Shown here piece after piece: positions 13,862 through 26,356 of a stretch of DNA of 64,000 nucleotides (positions are counted from its first letter, which is position 1; the number at the start of each line of letters is the position of its first letter). Origin of the DNA: Rhexocercosporidium sp. MPI-PUGE-AT-0058. Taxonomy: Eukaryota > Ascomycota > Leotiomycetes > Helotiales. Location of the stretch: NCBI GenBank assembly GCA_020746875.1, contig JAGTJL010000039.1:124001-188000 (forward strand). The letters run 5' to 3'. The notes below the pieces were generated by a model. It worked only from the letters and a program-made list of their open reading frames with translations, was not told the origin of the DNA and made no database searches. The position numbers and the translations under genes are program-made.

Positions 13862-16800
13862 AAGTAAGTAACGACTTAATATTGATTTCGTTCTGCGTAA
13901 GTTAGCCTTTAAGTATTTTAATAATAATTCCATTGTTTTATATAATTTGTCTCGTAAGCTCTTTAAAGTCTTTAAAGCCTTATAAATTTCGCTCCTTAAG
14001 ACTAGGTTTAAGTTAGTCTTTATTATTATTATATTAAATTATTACTAAAAGCTCGTCGTCTTAATAATAAATAAAGCGCTCTTATTTATAAAACAACTTA
14101 AGGCAATTAATTATAAAAGTATTATAAAAAAGTATACCGTCGACTTTTAATTTTTTTAGCTTATAATAATTCTTTTTAAGAAAAGCCTTGTAAATTTCGT
14201 AAAATCTTAATTATTAAAAGTTAAACTTTTTACTCCTTAATATATCGATTTCCCGAATAAAATCGTGCCTAAGAATTAAGTCTTTAATTTATAATAGCTT
14301 ATTTCGAATATCTCTTTTTACGTCGAAAGCTTCTTTTCTTTTTTAATTACGGCGTATCTTTTAAAGCTTAACTTCTTTTATATTATTATTCCGCATTTAA
14401 TATTAAAGAGTTTAAATATAAATTAAATCGTTAATATTCTTAATATTTTTTAAGAAAAGGCTTCTTTAAATAAAGTAATATATTTTAATAAAAAGAATTA
14501 GTTTTTTATTATAAATTATATAAAAGAAAGTATAACTTATAAGTTTATAGATTATAATACGGTTAGCGAACAGAACCGCTAATAAGTTATTTATTTAATC
14601 TTTTCTTATTTTAAAAAGAGTATTTTTAATAAAGCTATATTTCCGCTCGATTATATTATTAGCTTTTACGTTATAAGCCGATATTTAAATTCGTCGAATT
14701 TCTATTTTATTTAATAAATTAACGACTTCGTTTATATTCTCTATACCTTTATTAATTATTAACTTTTAAAATAGCCTATATTAATAAATAATATTTTATT
14801 AAATAAAATTAATAATGTTTTTAATCTCCTTTAAAGTAAGCGCCTTAGCTTCGACTTAACCGCTTATATTATCTTAAGTAATAATAAAATACTTCTTCTC
14901 GTTTTATATTAATATAAAAATAATATTTAACGCCTATTTTTTTATAAGTTTATTTAAAGTAATTAAAACTATAAGTTCTTTTTGTCGTTTAGTATTACGT
15001 AACATACACTTATTATATATTTTAACGAATTCCGCGGAATCCTTAAAATAGCCCTTTTAAAAATAACGCTAAAAAATACAGTAATATATATTTTCCTTTC
15101 TTTTATAATTAAAACTATTATAATAGCTTCGTAAAATACATATTTTATTTTTATTAATATTAATAATAAATTTAATAAATACGCCTTTTAATAAAAGTCT
15201 TTAAATATATTAATTATAAACTCTATATAATAATACTTCTTTTTTAAATATATAAAAAGCTTTTAAATTTATACTTTTCAAAGTCTTAAGCGTAATTAAA
15301 TAAATAATTATCTTTTAATAATACTCCTTATAATATTTTAAAAATATTAATAAGTCCGCTTCGTTTTCTTAATTTATATTCGAATTACTATTAAATATTA
15401 TTTAATTATTTAATTTATTTCGTAATTCTTAGACTTTTCGCTTTATATTAATAAGAATATTACGTCTTTAGGTTAGCTTAAGGTCATCGAAGGTCTTTAG
15501 CTCTTTTATTAAGTCTTTTGTGCTCTTCGCTTCCACCGAGCAAATTCTAATCGTATTAAGCTTAGTTAAAATTTAATTTTTATTATTATTATTTTCGGTA
15601 TTCTCCTTAATATCCTTAAAGTATTTAAGTTTTCTTAAGAAAGCATTTACTATTATATACGTAATACCTTTAATATAGCGCACTTCGAAGTCGAAAAGCC
15701 TAATTTAAGCGAGCCAGTAAATAAGCATTACATTAAAATAATTATAAATAATTCCTTTAAGTTAAATAATAAAAATATTAGCGTTAGTCTTTATAATAAA
15801 ATAAACTCTTATAAGCCAGATTTTAAGCTTTTTAAGGATTAAAAATATACCTTTATATTCTCTTTTTATAACGTTATAATCTTATTTTGCCTTTATTCAA
15901 AAGCCGCTTTTATACTTCGCTAGTCTAAGCTTATTATTTTTCGAGTCACGCTAACTAAAGAAACTACTTTATCCGACTTTATTAAAGTTTATAAAAACGA
16001 CGATTTCACTAGCGCTTTTAAAATAATTAATTTTATAAAATATTAAAAAAAAGCATAAAATATCTTAAAGAGTTTTTATTATTTAATTATAAATTATAAG
16101 GTTTTATATAAATTTAATTTCTTTTTTAATAAAGTCGTATAACGGCTCGGCTAATAAACGAAAGTCTTTAATTTAAATATAAAAATAAATAATTAAACTT
16201 AAAAATCCTTTGACTTTTATAACGTTTTTAAGTTTTTTTTATTTTTATATTTTAATTAAATATATAATTAAAGGTTTTCTTTTTTATAAATTATATACGT
16301 AGCCGACGACATTTATATTATTACGACAGAATTACGATTTAAAGCCTATAATAACTTTAGCGCGCTTAAGGCGTTTTAACGTCTTATTAAAATTAAAAAA
16401 ATACTTAAAAACGAATTAGCGAATTTTAGGCCGTACTTCCTTTTAATTATAATTTATATATAATCTTTTTACGCTAACGTCGTTTAAAAACGACATTATA
16501 ATAAAAAGCATAATATCTTTTAATATTTTATTAATTATTCTTATGAATTAAATAATAAAATTTATAACTCCTTAAAGTAGCGTTGTATTTCGGACTAATT
16601 TAATATCAAATATAAAAAAGGCCGTTATATTTCGGCTGCTTTAATATAATACTTATTAATTATAACTTAAATATAAGTTTATTAAGCTCGCAATATAACA
16701 CTTTATAAATTCCTCTAAAAATTCGTTAATAAAAAAAAAAAATTAGCGTCTTTTAAAATGATTACGTTAAATATAATTACCGAATTAATTAAGCGGTACT

Positions 16801-19800
16801 TTCTTAATTCCTTTTTTTTAATTAAGAATTAAGCGTTATAATATAATCCCTTAAAGAGTTCGAAAACTTTATAATTAAGTCTGTCTTTTATTATTTTCTT
16901 GACTTTAGGAGCTAATACTTTAAAGAATAAAAAGTATAATACTTATTAAACTTTATAATCTATTATTTTAATAATTATAAATAACGAAACATTTTTATAG
17001 AATTTCTTATATTTTATTTAATTAAATATAATAATACCTTTTCGATTTAATATAATTTCGTTAAAAAAAGCTCTTTCTTTTAATTATAATATATTTTTAA
17101 TATTTAAAATAATAAGTCGCTTTTCTATAATTTTAAATTCGCGAGAAAGCCGGTAAAACAAAAGAATAAAATATTTTAATACTTTTTAACTTACTCTTAA
17201 TAAAAGTCTCTTTCTTTAAAGACTTTATATTAGTTTTTACGGCCTTTAAGCGCATCTCTTATTTTATTTATTTAATTTATAAACTTAATCTTTTTATCTT
17301 TTATTTTATATATAATATAAATCCACAAAACTTATTTACGTTCTTTAAATAAAAACGTTATTAATAAAATATTATAATTTATAATAAATTAAAAAATAAG
17401 CTCGATTTTCTTAATTAATACGGTATTAAACACGCGTTCTTTACCGAAAAGAGCTTTAATAAAGTCTTTATAAAAGAAGTAATCGTAAAAGTCCGTCTTT
17501 AAAATTATGAATTCTTGCTTTATATATTTAATAAAAACATATAAAACGTTTTCGAAAGAGGAATTGCTTTTATTATTAAAGGTTTCTTTATCTTCCTTAT
17601 AAAAAAGCTCGTCCTCGAGCTTAAAAGAAGTGTCTTTTAAAAAGCATTTAATAATATTGACTATAAAGCTTTAGTTATAATTAATTACTCGTTTTCCGAA
17701 TTAATTTCGGACTTTAAATAATCTAATTCCGGATTTAATAATATTCTATTAGCTCGGCTCTTAGACTTTATAATTTTAATGCTTTTAGCGTATTCTATAA
17801 GTTTAATTGCTTTAATAATAATAATTAATCGCGTAATCTTATTCTATAAGTTAGCGTAAACTAAACCGCCTTCCGTATTAAATAAGTATTTAAATAAAAC
17901 GCGCGTAATTTAAAAGAATAGAAATTTAAGAATAATTTTAATACTTAAGATATTTATAATATAAAACTTAATAAAAACAATATAATCTCTTATTATAATT
18001 AAAACGTTATTCGCATATTCTAGAAATCGCGATTTTACGCTTATAATACTCTTTAAAGCTATAAAGTCGCTTTTTATAATAAAGACTTTTAATTAAACGG
18101 TAATATTATAAGATATATAATTAACTTTTACGCCGGAATTAAGAATAACTCGGATATTATTAAGTCTCGTCCTCTTAAGCATAATAATTATATACTTCGG
18201 CGTTAAAAAGTATTACTTATAACTCGGTCTTTAAAATATATTAATTAAATAAACTTTAGCGGTTAATAATAAATCGACTTTAAATTTCTCTTTTAAAACT
18301 ATTACTTTTTAAAGCGCTATTAAAATAATAGTTAAAATTATAAGTACTAGGCTAAAGAAAGGAATTAAGCTTAATAATAATTAAAAAGTTAATTATTAAA
18401 TTAATATTTCTTATGTTAAAAAAACTTAATATCTTTATTTCCTTTATTAAATTTAAAGCTTATGCGTAAATTTAGCTCGGGATACGGTAAAATAAATAAT
18501 AACTTATTATTCTTATTTAAAGAAAATACGTTTAAGCTATTATAAAGCTTGTAGTCTTTTTAATATAGAATTTAAAGTATTAGCTCGAAATAATAAAAGG
18601 CGTTAAAATATAATATTATTCCTTTTTTAATTATAGTCTTAAAAAGCCTTTATATATTTTATAGTCTTAATACTAATAATAGTAATTTAATCTTAAATCT
18701 CTTAATTAATAGTCTTTAGTCGACTTATCTTTAATAAATTGATTAAAATAAGGATTTCTCTTAAAGTTAAGTTTTTAAAGAGTTCTTTTTAAATAAAAAG
18801 CTTATTTAACGTATTATTTAACGTATAATTATTCCGCGATAGTGCCTAATATACGCGAGGTCGGCTTAAAGTCGCCTTAATAATAATAAATAAGTTACTT
18901 TTAATACATTCTTAAATAGTCCCCGTAAAAAATAATTTAATAATAGTCGGTCCTTTTCGAATCATAATTAAAATAACTTCTTTTAATTTCTTAAAAATAA
19001 TAATATTATTATTATTTCTTATAATAATTTAAGTAGGTTTTACCTTAAGTGCTTTAATTAAAGGGTTTACGTTTATAAGCTTTTAAAATCTAACGGCATT
19101 CTTGACTTTTTTATAAACTTTTAGTTTTCTGTAATTAACTTAAGCCTTAAGGCATTTTTAAAATAAGATTTCAATTATATATAATTTAACTCTTATTATT
19201 ATTTTAAAAGCAGCGGCACTTTATCGTCTTATTTCCGTAAGTGTTATTTTAAAGCTATTATTTATTCTTTTTAAATCGGAGATAATAAATACGTTTTAAA
19301 CGTTAATTAATTTTATTATATTGAAGAGTCGGATAATAAAGATATTTAAACAGTCTTAAGGCTCTTAATTTACTTTTAATATTAGTCTTTTTAAAGCTAA
19401 TTTCGGCATAATATTTTATTAAGTTAAAAGGGCTTTTTAAACGTCTTGAAGCTTCTTTTGGACTGCTTTTTTTTTTTGCTTTAAGTTTAAGTTTTTTTTT
19501 ATATTAATTATTTATAAAATAAAGACTTTTCTTTTTAATTTATCTTAAGGAAATTAAACCGCTTAAGCTTTTATTCTTTTCTTTTAAAAACTTATATAAA
19601 TATAAATATTTTTATTTTTATAAATAATTTTTAAATTAAATTACTTCTTAAACTTATAATATTAATTTTAATACTTATGAAATCCTTAAAGTCTAATACT
19701 TAGAATTAGCCTATTAAAGTAAAAGAAGTATTCGGTACTTATGTCGTCCTTTATACTAAAACGTCAATTATATCTAAAGCTTGCTTTAAAATCTTAATAA

Positions 19801-20980
19801 AATACCTTAACTTTTTTAAAGTATATAATTAACTTATAAGTAAATAAAGTCTTAACTTTAATTATTAATTTTAAATTCTTTCTTTTTTTTATAATAACGT
19901 ATAAAATACGTAAGTTATTTAATCTTTTTACAATTATATTAATATTTCGTTTTATAATTTAATTAATATTATAAGTCAGCTTCTTAATAATAAAAATAAC
20001 TTCTTTTTAAATATACTTTTTTTAATTTAATTTAAGATAAAGCACTAAACTCTTCTTAAAGACGTCGTTAATCTCTTAAGTTAAAGAATTATTTTTATAC
20101 TTTATAAGCTCGAGGCAAGCTATAAGATTAAGCCTTTCGAATTATGCCGCTAAAAAAGGAGTTTTATTATTATTCGACCTAAGTCGAAGGCGGTCGGCCT
20201 AAGTAATTTATATAAATAATATTTCTTCCTTAATTAATATATCGATTTCCCGCTCGATTTAGAATAAGCCTTTTATTTTAGCGTATATTTTATTAAAAAA
20301 TTATATATTTTTCGTATTAAAAGTATTATTATCTTTTATAAAAGTTCCGGCCTTTTGCTTTAAATATTTAAATAAAGCCGCTAAAAACTTTATAATTATT
20401 TACTGTTTTATAATAATTTTCTTTTATATATAAGCTCGATTAACCTCTTTAAAAGCTCGGAAAAACTATCGAAATTAAAAATTAAAAATATTTTTTATAA
20501 TATATTTAAAATTATTAAATATCCTTTTTAAGTTTTAAAAAATATAATAATATTATTTAAAGTTAAACGTTTAATACTTTTTTATAACTTTTTTAATTAA
20601 CTCTTAATAAATACTATTAAAGAAGTCGGGGAGCTACTCGATGTTTTAGCTTACTTCGAAAGTATAATAGTCTACGACGTACTATTTTTTTTCGGCGTTA
20701 TTTATAATGCCTTAAGCCGTAAAGAGCTACTTTAAGGTCTTAAAAAACCTAATAGTATTATTCTCGTTAAAATATAAGTAATTAAAAGTGCCTAAAATTA
20801 ATATAACTTAAGTTACTATAAAATAAGGAAGTCTTTTAATAAAGTCCGTAATAAGTCGTACGGCCTGAGACATAGGCTATTAAGACGCTATATTATTAAA
20901 AATAGGTTTATAATAGTAATTATTTAAAGCCTCGTTTACTTTATATAATATAAAGGTTTTAATAGATTTATACTGTTTTA
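13862..20980 (-). pseudogene. gag-pol of Gypsy copy 2, riddled with stops
   Basis: This is the mirror of the copy 1 gag-pol, read on the minus strand from about 20,980 down to 13,862. Positions are transferred through the collinearity of the two arms. Reading frames are broken throughout by TAA and TAG. The two short frames that survive near the 5' ends of the copies (1869-2072 minus, 21232-21414 plus) encode the same hydrophobic string antisense to gag. They reflect shared sequence, not a gene. Confidence 0.7.
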
Positions 20981-22420
20981 GCGTAAGTCGTGTTAATTAA
21001 AAAGCCTAAGCGAAAGTGGCTTAAGCTTAATGCGGTGTTACATAGCCTGTATTAGCGGGGTTAAGTCCCCTTTATTTCGGAGGCAAATATAATATAAATT
21101 AAAAGTATATAAATTAAGTGAATATTATATAAGCTAATAAAGCTTAAAGGGCGGCCTAAGCTTTTATATTACAGCTTTTTAAATGGCTACTACCTTAATT
21201 ATAATTAAATATATCTTATTATAAATTATTATTGCCGCCTTTATTTCTCTTCTTTTTCTTATTAATAATTAAAACATCGTTTATAAATGTTCTTAATAGT
21301 TATAATAAAATAGAGTTAATAATTCTAGCGATATTAAGCTTTATTAAAAGTTTAATAAGCACGAAGGTAAAAAAGCTTATAAAGCTTATAAAGCTAATCT
21401 CAGTAATAAAATAGTCTATAATCGGGGTCGCAAAGCTTCCTCGGGTTATAAAAAAGTTATTAATAAGTCGTTTAAGCTCTTTGCTTTTTAAATTACCGCT
21501 AAAGGCGTTGTTTTTAATATTATTTTTAAATATAATTAATTTTTCTTAATAAAATTAGTGATTTATTAAAAAGTAAATACGCTTAATATTATTAATAAAA
21601 AAGTAAAAAATATAATATATTATATTAAAAAAAGAAGAATATATAAGCTTAAGAAAATAAAGGAAATATATAAATAAAATATTAAGTTAAAGAGCTTATA
21701 GCTTTAAGCTTTTCTTAAGATAATAAAGCCCAAAAGACGCCGAAGTCTAGGCTTTTTGTCTTTATAATAAACGAACGTATAAGTTTAAGTAAAGTAAATA
21801 AATCTCGCTAAATATAAAAGCTTTATTATTATTAAAGTCAATTTTAACGTAAAATAACTTAAGACTAAAACTAATTAAAAAAGCATAAAATAAAACCCCG
21901 TATACTTTTTTATTAAGCTCCGTCTCGCTAGCCTGAAGTAAGCCTTTAGCGGAAAAAAAAAGGAAAAAAGTAATAAATACGCCTATTAAAAGTGTGGTTA
22001 ACGTTAAAATTTACTGGATTTATTTTAAATAATTTACTTCTTGTTTCTAAAGTATTAAATATACTTTAATATTAATTAAAGCGTTTTTAACGACGTAATC
22101 CGGCTATTTTCGGTCCGACTTTTTTCAGCATTAATGCTTTACGTGTTAAAGCTAGCATTTCCAGTAATTTAAGTACTCCTATATTAAAAGTAAGTAATTT
22201 CCTTTTAAACTTCTTATGCTTCTTATTAAGCTATAAAAGACTGTCGAGGTGTCGTATTTAATTTTACTTTAAAAGTTAAGAGATTTCTAAGTAAATAAGT
22301 CTATACTAATTCGAGTACTTATTAGTTTCGGTCCTTATAATTAATATAAAGAGCCTTTAGGCTTTTCTACGTATTTTACTTTAGCTTTTTTATTTACTTT
22401 TTACGTTAATTATTAAAATA

Positions 22421-22701
22421 TATAAAAGGGAAAACACTAAGCATATAATAAGAGGATAATAAAGTAAGTGCTAGAAAGTAAACGTAAGAAATACTTATTT
22501 AATAAATATTAAAAATATTACATATTTAAGGAATATAATTTATTAAGGAAAAGGAGAGATATAATTTAAATAAAAAGGAAAAGTTATAATAATAAGAATT
22601 GTTATTATTATTAAAAGATATTACCTTAAAGGCTATCTTAAATACAATAAAATACAGCTCAATCACGTGATAAATGGGCCTCTAAGGTCAACCCCACTAC
22701 A
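22421..22701 (-). repeat. 281-bp LTR, Gypsy copy 2 (5' LTR)
   Basis: It runs from TATAAAAGGGAAAACAC to ACCCCACTACA and is the reverse complement of 582-862. The right ~60 bases, with TCACGTGATAAATGGGCC and the CCCCACTACA end, are hardly mutated, while the rest is AT-shifted, as in copy 1. It is followed directly by GTAATTAAATAC of the TGTTGG-type repeat. Confidence 0.85.
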
Positions 22702-22825
22702 GTAATTAAATACAAGCGTAATTTCCCGGAATACAAAGGTAATTTCCGGGCCGCGTAAGCAGTGGAAACCCCTTCGGCTATTCTAGGGTAGAATCGGCAC
22801 GAGTTACCGAAGTGAAATCCAACAG
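22702..22825 (-). repeat. Inverted copy of the TGTTGG-type repeat end
   Basis: This is the reverse complement of 12563-12690 with few differences, ending GTGAAATCCAACA at 22825. It is GC-rich amid AT-rich DNA. The Gypsy LTR interrupts it on the left. The sequence at 9790-9803 followed by 22702 onward reads as a roughly continuous version of the other copy (TTATA..TAC/GTAATT), suggesting that the intervening 9804-22701 was inserted here. Confidence 0.6.
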
Positions 22826-24053
22826 AAACAGAGTATATTTACAAACCGGCTTATTAAGCCGGAAATACTCGAGGAGTTTACAAAAGTAATAATTAATAAA
22901 AGATATAAATTACCTTCTTTAAGTAAGTTAATTCTTAAATCTTTTAATATTTAATTTATTAATTTATTTTTAAAGTAAACTCTAAGAAGCGAAAGAAAAG
23001 CTTTAGCGTTGACGTTAAAGACCTTAAAGCCGCTAGTAAGTTAAGCTTATATATTATATTTAAATTAATTTAAAGTTAATTTACTTTAGATCCTCGACTC
23101 ACAACTAAGCTACCCTTCGATATACAAGAATTAATTCAAGATCTCGATTTCCAAGGTTAATTAATAAATATACTTAATAATTTATAAGTATAAGCTAACT
23201 TATGTAATAGTAAAACAGCTAGCTCATCAAGTCGAGTATTTAATTAAAGAGCTCGACTTTAAATTATTAGGTAATTATAAGTTTCTTTAATTTATTTATT
23301 ATAACTTATTAACTTTAAATTTAGGTCCGAAAGCCGCTAGTATTTTAAGTTACGAGGAAGTCGATTATGTAAGCGAGCAAGACTTTAATATTTCCGAGTA
23401 ATACCTTATATTTAAGGTATAAATCTTAATAAAAGAAAGATTTTTATATTTCTTTAAATATATTTAATATATTTAATAATAAAAAATAAACCTAATATAA
23501 TTACTTAACTTCTTTTATTATTAATTCTTAAATTACTTTTATTTTAAACTTAAGGTATTAATTTAAGTGTAAACTCTTTTATTACTTTAATTAAATTAAA
23601 TCTCTTTATTTGAAAATTATAAATATATATATAATAACTTAATAATATTTTAAGTTTATATAAGTTATAAGTAATAATTAAAAGAGATCTTAAATTAAAT
23701 CAAATTATCTTTCTATTATAAGATATTATATCGACTTTATATATTAAAAATCGTAAATATATATATATATTTAAAAAAAAATTAAATTTAACGTTTATAA
23801 TTATATTTTTATATTAAAAAAGTATATATTAATTAAAAATAATTATTAGCTTTAGTTCGCGTAATCTCGGCTAAATTGTATAAGAAGACTCTTAAATGTG
23901 CCCAAATTCCAAGTAGTCTTCGGTATTAATAAAAGTCGACGAAATTATAAGTAATTTAAAAAATAAGAATAGCTCTCGTATACTTATTTAATTCTTTATA
24001 AAATAAGTCTTTTAAAAGTCCGCTAGCATAGCGTTGATTTTGACGATTATTTA
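22826..24053. other. AT-rich intergenic or RIP-mutated DNA
   Basis: No coding capacity or recognisable repeat end is visible. AT content is very high, with runs of TATA. The first copy of a recurring decamer, CCCAAATTCC, lies at 23901. Confidence 0.5.
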
Positions 24054-24762
24054 ATGAGTTGCCAAGGCTCGCCACGCCCAAATTCCAACCCCCTGCCCGC
24101 ATTCCCGCACCGATATTCAAACGCGTGCATCGCTAGCGTCTATTATTACAAACTTATAAAAAGTAGCGCGTTTAATAGCCCGAAGTACGACGATTCTAAC
24201 GATATTTGTTTTATGCGATTCGGATTAGCCGGGGAAACGTTATCGCGGATCCGCGCCCAAATTCCGCAGCGGTAGGGCCGCGCCCATATTCCGCGGCGTG
24301 CCCCTTTAGGCTCTTCTGGCAAACGGCTCTGCAAGGGCTCCACTAGCGCGGTCGCTATATAACTTACAGCGATCACGCGGTACAATAGCACAGAGCAAAA
24401 GCTATACGTGGTTACTGATGGAAATTTCTAGAAGAACGCTACCTTTATCTAGATCGGGAAAACATATATGCCAGCTTATGGCTCATACGAAGCCTTCGAA
24501 ATAATTAAAATATTAGTCTTGTAATAATGTTAAAAGGCGTTAGAATAACGGTTACGAAGTACTATAACGATAAAGTTTCAGGCGTCGCACACAAATAACG
24601 GGAGAGTGCCCAACTAAACACGTGACATGGCGTCTTAGCACGATTGATCATATTATCTTTTTTCTTTTACTTTTATTACTAAATTGGCTTAAACACAATT
24701 TACCTTTCTTTATTTATTATACACATGATGGCACTGCTTTACTCCTTTACAATATTTATTCA
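24054..24762. other. GC-richer block with repeated CCCAAATTCC boxes
   Basis: The decamer CCCAAATTCC occurs at 23901, 24077 and 24256, with a one-base variant (CCCATATTCC) at 24283. Open frames on both strands at 24054-24391 overlap each other and show no protein signature. The block sits at the border between RIP-mutated DNA and the gene island, and may be a transposon edge. Nothing else is recognisable up to the end of the nuclease-like gene. Confidence 0.4.
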
Positions 24763-26356
24763 TTATATTTGATCTAAAATATCTTTACGCAACCAAGGCC
24801 AGTATTCATTTTCCTGCCAAGTCGTCACTACTTTAATTAAAGATATAAGTCGTAGGATTTCAAAGTGGTTAATCGTACTGCCAGTCAAGAGTGGCCAAGG
24901 ACCTACGAGGGTCTGCGCGAAGGAATACATGTCAGAGAGATACGCATTAAGTTGACGCAAACCAATCAAAGAAGGACGAGGAAACTCACTACGCTGCCAT
25001 TGTCTGCCTTCCACGCAATATGTAGTTTCCAATCATGGCCTACAACTGTCCATCCAACCATGGGGCGCAGGGTCCTGCTTCTTCCCTGGCCCGCGCCCCC
25101 TTCTTTGAATAAAGTCTGTACCAGCTCTAAGCTCGCCGCACACCATATTCCCAACTGCATGACTGCAACGTTATAATCGCCTCCCTGTTCTTTCACTTCC
25201 AAACCACATGCTACAGGCCGCTGGGAAGTGCACGCGTCCATCATGTGGCTAAGAGCCAGCCCGGGGCGACGTTCATACACGCGCCTAATAGCATCGTGCT
25301 TCTTCGGCGAGAAGAAGAGCGCGAGGTCGGCTTTCTTATCGAACGAGAGGTGCGTGTGGCGAGGAATCAGGCTGGGCTTGATCGATTGAGTTTGTATGCT
25401 GTGCAGTTCCAAGTTGGGGGAATGCGATGCCTTCAAGACACTCCTGACAACTTCAATCCACATGCTCTCATCTTGATGCTCGTTGCCTGCGTTCTCCGCA
25501 TCGTCGTATATGCTCTCGACAGTCTGCCAAAGGGATGTGAGGTAGGAGGAATCGCGGGCGAGGGATGCAGACTCTAAGAGGTGCGTCGAAGCTTCAAATT
25601 GGTCGACATCTTGGGCTCGGAGGCGGTCCTAATGAGGTCATACTTGTCAATGGAGATCCGAGTGTCGTTATTGTTAAAGCTTTCATTCATACATACCTCC
25701 AGGCCCCAAGGAATGATGTTTCGCGACACAGCTTCCACGAAACTCTTCTTCATCACACTCACAGCCGGTGGCAATTCCACCCCAGTACCGGGCTGACAAA
25801 CTAGCAACGGCGGAGAAGCATATCGCAACTGCGTGAGCTGATGGCGCACCGGGCTGCCAGTGCGTTTTTTCGATGGCCCGACGGCGGTTAAGATTTCTCT
25901 ACGTTCGATTGCTGATGTTGCAGAGGTCAAGCCGCTCGTTATTGAAGTCGTATCGTCGTTATCCATGCTTCTGCTGGTTCTGGTGCTCACGGTCCTGCTC
26001 TTGTTCCCACGCGCGGTGTCCAATCTTCTCCATCTACGGCCACGTTCGCATTCCGCTTCGGCCTCGCCCTCTTGTCGTTGTCGTCGTCGTTGTCGTTTTC
26101 GATTTCGGCCTGGTGCTTCGCGGCGCGGTTTGAAGGAGTGTAGAGCACCTGGAGATGGAGTTGTGGTCGTGGTCGTGGTCGCGTGTGAGGTGGTATCCTG
26201 CGCTTGCTGCAGCTCTGCGGGGTCACGCCAATCAGCAGATGTTGCTAGCCAAGAATCCACACCACTGTTGTCGTTGTGGCTGGCGCTGACAGCGCTTTTC
26301 AGAGGAGTTACAGATGTTGAGGCCGAATCCATGGAGGCAAGAGGACGAGAGAGCAC
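24763..26356 (-). CDS. PD-(D/E)XK nuclease-like domain protein (fungal PDDEXK family)
   Basis: The predicted protein has 482 residues in three exons: 26356-25697, 25628-24990 and 24912-24763. The introns are 25629-25696 (GTATGT...TAG) and 24913-24989 (GTGAGT...CAG); both splices keep the frame. The first ~220 residues are low-complexity, rich in Thr, Arg and Ser, with a basic stretch around residue 95. The nuclease-like core is in exon 2: an acidic residue in KADLALFF (D321), then the E-x-K signature in LEVKEQG (E364, K366), followed by MQLGIW and VVGHDW. The end WPWLRKDIL is also typical of this family, which is expanded in filamentous ascomycetes and has no settled function. Nuclease activity is inferred only. 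A second Met (26332) could be the start. The C-terminal exon is AT-richer but open, so the gene looks intact although it borders RIP-mutated DNA. Confidence 0.85.

Larger units (their letters stand above)
13479..22701 (-). mobile_element. Ty3/Gypsy retrotransposon copy 2, inverted and RIP-degraded
   Basis: This is the inverted counterpart of 582-9803, collinear to within a few bases over 9.2 kb, with its 5' LTR at 22421-22701. The RT active-site box mirrors copy 1 near 16480-16495 and the protease signature lies near 18120-18150. Mismatches to copy 1 are mostly G/A and C/T, as expected when two once near-identical copies were RIP-mutated separately. If the LTR at 9804-10084 is its 3' LTR, the full element would span 9804-22701 and contain a nested insertion around 12.5-13.5 kb. 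Confidence 0.8.

Noticed and set aside
24865..25577. Plus-strand frames of 103 and 110 codons
   Set aside because: They are antisense to exon 2 of the same gene, which has clear family motifs and splice sites.
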